Source of the DNA: Pseudomonas peradeniyensis
Lineage (GTDB): Bacteria > Pseudomonadota > Gammaproteobacteria > Pseudomonadales > Pseudomonadaceae
NCBI RefSeq assembly: GCF_014268935.2
Contig: NZ_JABWRJ020000002.1
Coordinates: forward strand, 736,001-800,000
DNA length: 64,000 bases
Reading direction: 5' to 3'
Below the pieces are notes generated by a model. The model was not told the origin of the DNA, made no database searches, and saw only the letters and a program-made list of their open reading frames with translations. A program made the translations under genes and the position numbers. Shown one piece after another: positions 61,194 through 64,000 of this stretch (its first letter is position 1; the number at the start of each line of letters is the position of its first letter).

Positions 61194-61952
61194 ATGGCCG
61201 TCGCCCTCAATACCCTGGTCGAGGAAGCCGAGCGCTACCTGGGCAGCGCGAAGATCCAGGACTACTGCCCCAACGGCCTGCAGGTCGAGGGCCGCCCCCA
61301 GGTCAGCCGTATCGTCAGCGGCGTGACCGCCAGCCAGGCGCTGCTGGACGCGGCGGTCGAGGCCGAGGCCGACCTGGTGCTGGTGCACCATGGCTACTTC
61401 TGGAAGGGTGAAAACCCGTGCATCACCGGGATCAAGCAGCGGCGCCTGAAGACCCTGCTCAAGCACGACATCAGCCTGCTGGCCTTCCACCTGCCGCTGG
61501 ACGTGCACCCGGAAGTGGGCAACAACGTGCAGCTGGCGCGCCAGCTGGACATCACCGTCGAAGGCCCGCTGGACCCGAACAATCCCAAGGTGGTCGGCCT
61601 GGTCGGTTCGCTGGCGGAACCTGTGTCGGCGCGGGATTTCGCCCGTCGGGTACGCGAGGCGCTGGGGCGCGAGCCGTTGGTCGTCGAGGGTGAGCAGATG
61701 ATCCGCCGGGTCGGCTGGTGCACCGGGGGCGGGCAGGGCTACATCGACACCGCCATCGCCGCCGGGGTCGACCTGTTCATCAGTGGCGAGGCGTCCGAGC
61801 AGACGTTCCACAGTGCCCGCGAGAACGGCGTGAGCTTCATCGCCGCCGGGCACCACGCCACCGAGCGCTATGGTGTGCAGGCGCTGGGGGATTACCTGGC
61901 GCGGCGGTTCGCGGTCGAGCACCTGTTCATCGATTGTCCGAATCCGATCTGA
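61194..61952 (+). CDS. Nif3-like dinuclear metal centre protein (YbgI family)
   Basis: 252 residues. Metal-binding features LVLVHHGYFWKGE, LLAFHLPLDVHPEVGNN and the C-terminal AGHHATERYGVQALG are those of YbgI/GTP cyclohydrolase 1 type 2 proteins, which form hexameric toroids. Biochemical role uncertain. ATG 61194 has GAGGAG seven bases upstream. Confidence 0.92.
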   Translation: MAVALNTLVEEAERYLGSAKIQDYCPNGLQVEGRPQVSRIVSGVTASQALLDAAVEAEADLVLVHHGYFWKGENPCITGIKQRRLKTLLKHDISLLAFHLPLDVHPEVGNNVQLARQLDITVEGPLDPNNPKVVGLVGSLAEPVSARDFARRVREALGREPLVVEGEQMIRRVGWCTGGGQGYIDTAIAAGVDLFISGEASEQTFHSARENGVSFIAAGHHATERYGVQALGDYLARRFAVEHLFIDCPNPI

Positions 61953-61959
61953 CGGCCTC

Positions 61960-62029
61960 ATCGCGGGGCAAGTCGGGTCGCCGCATCGCCGCTCCCACGA
62001 ACACCGTGGGAGCGGGCTTGCCCCGCGAT
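61960..62029. repeat. REP pair, first copy interrupted
   Basis: The first copy (61960-61997) carries an inserted TCGGGTCGCCGCATCG-type segment between GGGGCAAG and CGCTCCCAC; the second (62006-62029) is normal. After the nif3-like gene. Confidence 0.8.
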
Positions 62030-62171
62030 GCTTTTTCGCCCAAACCCCTAGTCATATCATTAGACCTTTTCGATCTAGGCAGCCTCCTAAATAGAATCAG
62101 GTGCTGTGATAAAGTGGCTCGCTCGAACACGGCCCGCAGGCCGTCCATAAGATCGTTTTTCGTGAGTAGCC

Positions 62172-63089
62172 ATGGTCGACAATCTGACGCACTTGAAACA
62201 GCTGGAGGCGGAGAGCATCCACATCATCCGCGAGGTGGCCGCCGAGTTCGACAACCCGGTGATGCTGTACTCGATCGGCAAGGATTCCGCGGTCATGCTG
62301 CACCTGGCGCGCAAGGCGTTCTTCCCGGGCAAGCTGCCGTTCCCGGTGATGCACGTCGACACCCAGTGGAAGTTCCAGGAGATGTACCGCTTCCGCGACA
62401 AGATGGTCGAAGAGATGGGCCTGGAGCTGATCACCCACGTCAACCCCGAGGGTGTGGCGCAGGGCATCAACCCGTTCACCCATGGCAGCTCCAAGCACAC
62501 TGACATCATGAAGACCCAGGGCCTGAAGCAGGCGCTGGACAAGCATGGCTTCGACGCCGCCTTCGGTGGCGCGCGCCGCGACGAAGAGAAGTCGCGGGCG
62601 AAAGAACGCGTCTACTCGTTCCGTGACAGCAAGCACCGCTGGGACCCGAAGAACCAGCGCCCGGAGCTGTGGAACATCTACAACGGCAAGGTCAACAAGG
62701 GCGAGTCGATCCGCGTGTTCCCGCTGTCGAACTGGACCGAGCTGGACATCTGGCAGTACATCTACCTCGAAGGCATTCCGATCGTGCCGCTGTACTTCGC
62801 CGCCGAGCGCGAAGTGATCGAGAAGAACGGCACCCTGATCATGATCGACGACGAGCGCATCCTCGAGCACCTGAGCGACGAGGAGAAGGCGCGCATCGTC
62901 AAGAAGAAAGTGCGTTTCCGTACCCTGGGCTGCTACCCGCTGACGGGCGCGGTCGAGTCTGAAGCCGAGACCCTGACGGACATCATCCAGGAAATGCTCC
63001 TGACCCGAACGTCCGAGCGCCAGGGCCGCGTCATCGACCACGATGGCGCCGGTTCCATGGAAGACAAAAAACGCCAAGGCTACTTCTAA
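62172..63089 (+). CDS. cysD: Sulfate adenylyltransferase small subunit CysD
   Basis: 305-residue ATP-pyrophosphatase-type subunit of ATP sulfurylase. PP-loop [17 protein letters not shown], substrate region [31 protein letters not shown] and the C-terminal [24 protein letters not shown] tail are all standard. Makes APS from sulfate and ATP with CysN. Upstream 142 bases are AT-richer and should contain the CysB-controlled promoter; no box was assigned. Confidence 0.97.
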   Translation: MVDNLTHLKQLEAESIHIIREVAAEFDNPVMLYSIGKDSAVMLHLARKAFFPGKLPFPVMHVDTQWKFQEMYRFRDKMVEEMGLELITHVNPEGVAQGINPFTHGSSKHTDIMKTQGLKQALDKHGFDAAFGGARRDEEKSRAKERVYSFRDSKHRWDPKNQRPELWNIYNGKVNKGESIRVFPLSNWTELDIWQYIYLEGIPIVPLYFAAEREVIEKNGTLIMIDDERILEHLSDEEKARIVKKKVRFRTLGCYPLTGAVESEAETLTDIIQEMLLTRTSERQGRVIDHDGAGSMEDKKRQGYF

Positions 63090-63104
63090 TTTCAGGGTTT
63101 CCTC

Positions 63105-64000
63105 ATGTCGCACCAATCCGATTTGATCAGCGAGGACATCCTCGCCTACCTGGCCCAGCACGAGCGTAAAGAGCTGCTGCGCTTCCTGACCTGCGGCAAC
63201 GTGGACGACGGCAAGAGCACCCTGATCGGGCGCCTGCTGCACGACTCGAAGATGATCTACGAGGACCACCTCGAGGCCATCACCCGCGATTCGAAAAAAT
63301 CCGGCACCACTGGCGAGGAAGTCGACCTGGCGCTGCTGGTGGACGGCCTGCAGGCCGAGCGCGAGCAGGGCATCACCATCGATGTCGCCTACCGCTATTT
63401 CTCCACCGCCAAGCGCAAGTTCATCATCGCCGACACCCCGGGCCACGAGCAGTACACCCGCAACATGGCCACCGGCGCGTCCACCTGCGACCTGGCGATC
63501 ATCCTGGTCGACGCCCGCTACGGCGTGCAGACCCAGACCCGCCGGCACAGCTACATCGCCTCGTTGCTGGGCATCAAGCACATCGTCGTCGCGGTCAACA
63601 AGATGGACCTCAAGGGCTTCGACGAGCAGGTCTTCGAGTCGATCAAGGCCGACTACCTGAAGTTCGCCGAGGGCATCAACCTCAAGCCGAGCAGCCTGCA
63701 CTTCGTGCCGATGTCGGCGCTCAAGGGCGACAACGTGGTCAACCGCAGCGAGCGTTCGCCGTGGTACACGGGGCCGGCGTTGATGGAGATCCTCGAGACC
63801 GTCGAGATCGCCGCCGACCGCAACGTCACCGACCTGCGTTTCCCGGTGCAGTACGTCAACCGTCCGAACCTGAACTTCCGTGGCTTCGCCGGCACCATCG
63901 CCGGTGGCGTGGTGCACAAGGGTGACGAGATCGTCGTGCTGCCGTCGGGCAAGAGCAGCCGGGTCAAGTCCATCGTCACCTATGAAGGCGAGTTGGAGAA
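63105..64000 (+). CDS. cysN: Sulfate adenylyltransferase GTPase subunit CysN (CysNC), 3' part missing
   Basis: The visible 298 residues hold the GTPase domain: G1 [16 protein letters not shown]2 region [16 protein letters not shown]3 [14 protein letters not shown]4 VNKMD, then the start of domain 2 ([20 protein letters not shown]). GTP hydrolysis drives APS formation by CysD. In P. putida the gene continues into an APS kinase domain (cysNC); that part lies outside the window. Sixteen bases from cysD, same operon. Confidence 0.95.
   Translation, partial: MSHQSDLISEDILAYLAQHERKELLRFLTCGNVDDGKSTLIGRLLHDSKMIYEDHLEAITRDSKKSGTTGEEVDLALLVDGLQAEREQGITIDVAYRYFSTAKRKFIIADTPGHEQYTRNMATGASTCDLAIILVDARYGVQTQTRRHSYIASLLGIKHIVVAVNKMDLKGFDEQVFESIKADYLKFAEGINLKPSSLHFVPMSALKGDNVVNRSERSPWYTGPALMEILETVEIAADRNVTDLRFPVQYVNRPNLNFRGFAGTIAGGVVHKGDEIVVLPSGKSSRVKSIVTYEGELE

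Overview
The window is high-GC chromosomal DNA of a Pseudomonas, most likely of the P. putida group. The evidence is the gene content and order (hmp/norR, dsbB-cyoABCDE-alaC, phoH-moaCDE-rhlB, aapJQMP-algW-nif3-cysDN), which is familiar from that group. It also carries many copies of the short palindromic REP with core GCGGGGCAAGCCCGCTCCC, mostly as inverted pairs between genes. No rRNA, tRNA or CRISPR array was seen.

Layout. 1-2971: an RND efflux pump (membrane fusion protein plus transporter, cut by the window edge). 3194-8966: an Aer-type PAS chemoreceptor, a small secreted protein with a YkgJ cysteine-cluster protein, an anti-phage dCTP deaminase locus of lower GC with a 54-residue microprotein behind it, and cheV. 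9127-12010: the nitric-oxide pair norR/hmp, divergent around two perfect inverted repeats. 12011-12526: a REP pair and a 134-bp element with 21-bp perfect terminal inverted repeats. 12527-18417: dsbB and the cytochrome bo3 operon cyoABCDE with a clear terminator. 18676-20462: alaC and a second YkgJ protein.

20840-36124 is one gene for a giant type V autotransporter of 5,094 residues, built from about 40 beta-strand repeats with a 1.3-kb higher-order repeat. A REP pair behind it is split by an IS3-family insertion sequence (36169-37419). An accessory patch follows (37645-39314): a structured inverted repeat, a DUF6124/DUF3077-type gene pair and an AT-rich orphan gene.

39562-43316: GNAT acetyltransferase, two tandem membrane paralogues with TTG starts, a DMT-type transporter divergent from a LysR regulator, and an LprI-like protein. 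43434-44294: a Panacea-type antitoxin/toxin pair directly behind a good LexA box. 44407-49948: a selenium module, selU-selD divergent from a PhnCDE-like ABC importer probably for selenium oxyanions. 50243-55297: phoH2, moaCDE, rhlB and a carboxylesterase. 55633-59789: the general amino-acid importer aapJQMP behind a near-consensus sigma-54 promoter. 59827-64000: algW, a nif3-like gene and cysD-cysN (cut by the window end).

Most of the window is core metabolism, respiration and transport. The parts that deserve a second look are the dCTP deaminase locus with its extra N-terminal domain, upstream inverted repeat and microprotein; the SOS-controlled Panacea toxin-antitoxin pair; the repeat architecture of the giant autotransporter; the MITE-like 134-bp element; and the structured element ahead of the DUF6124/DUF3077 pair.
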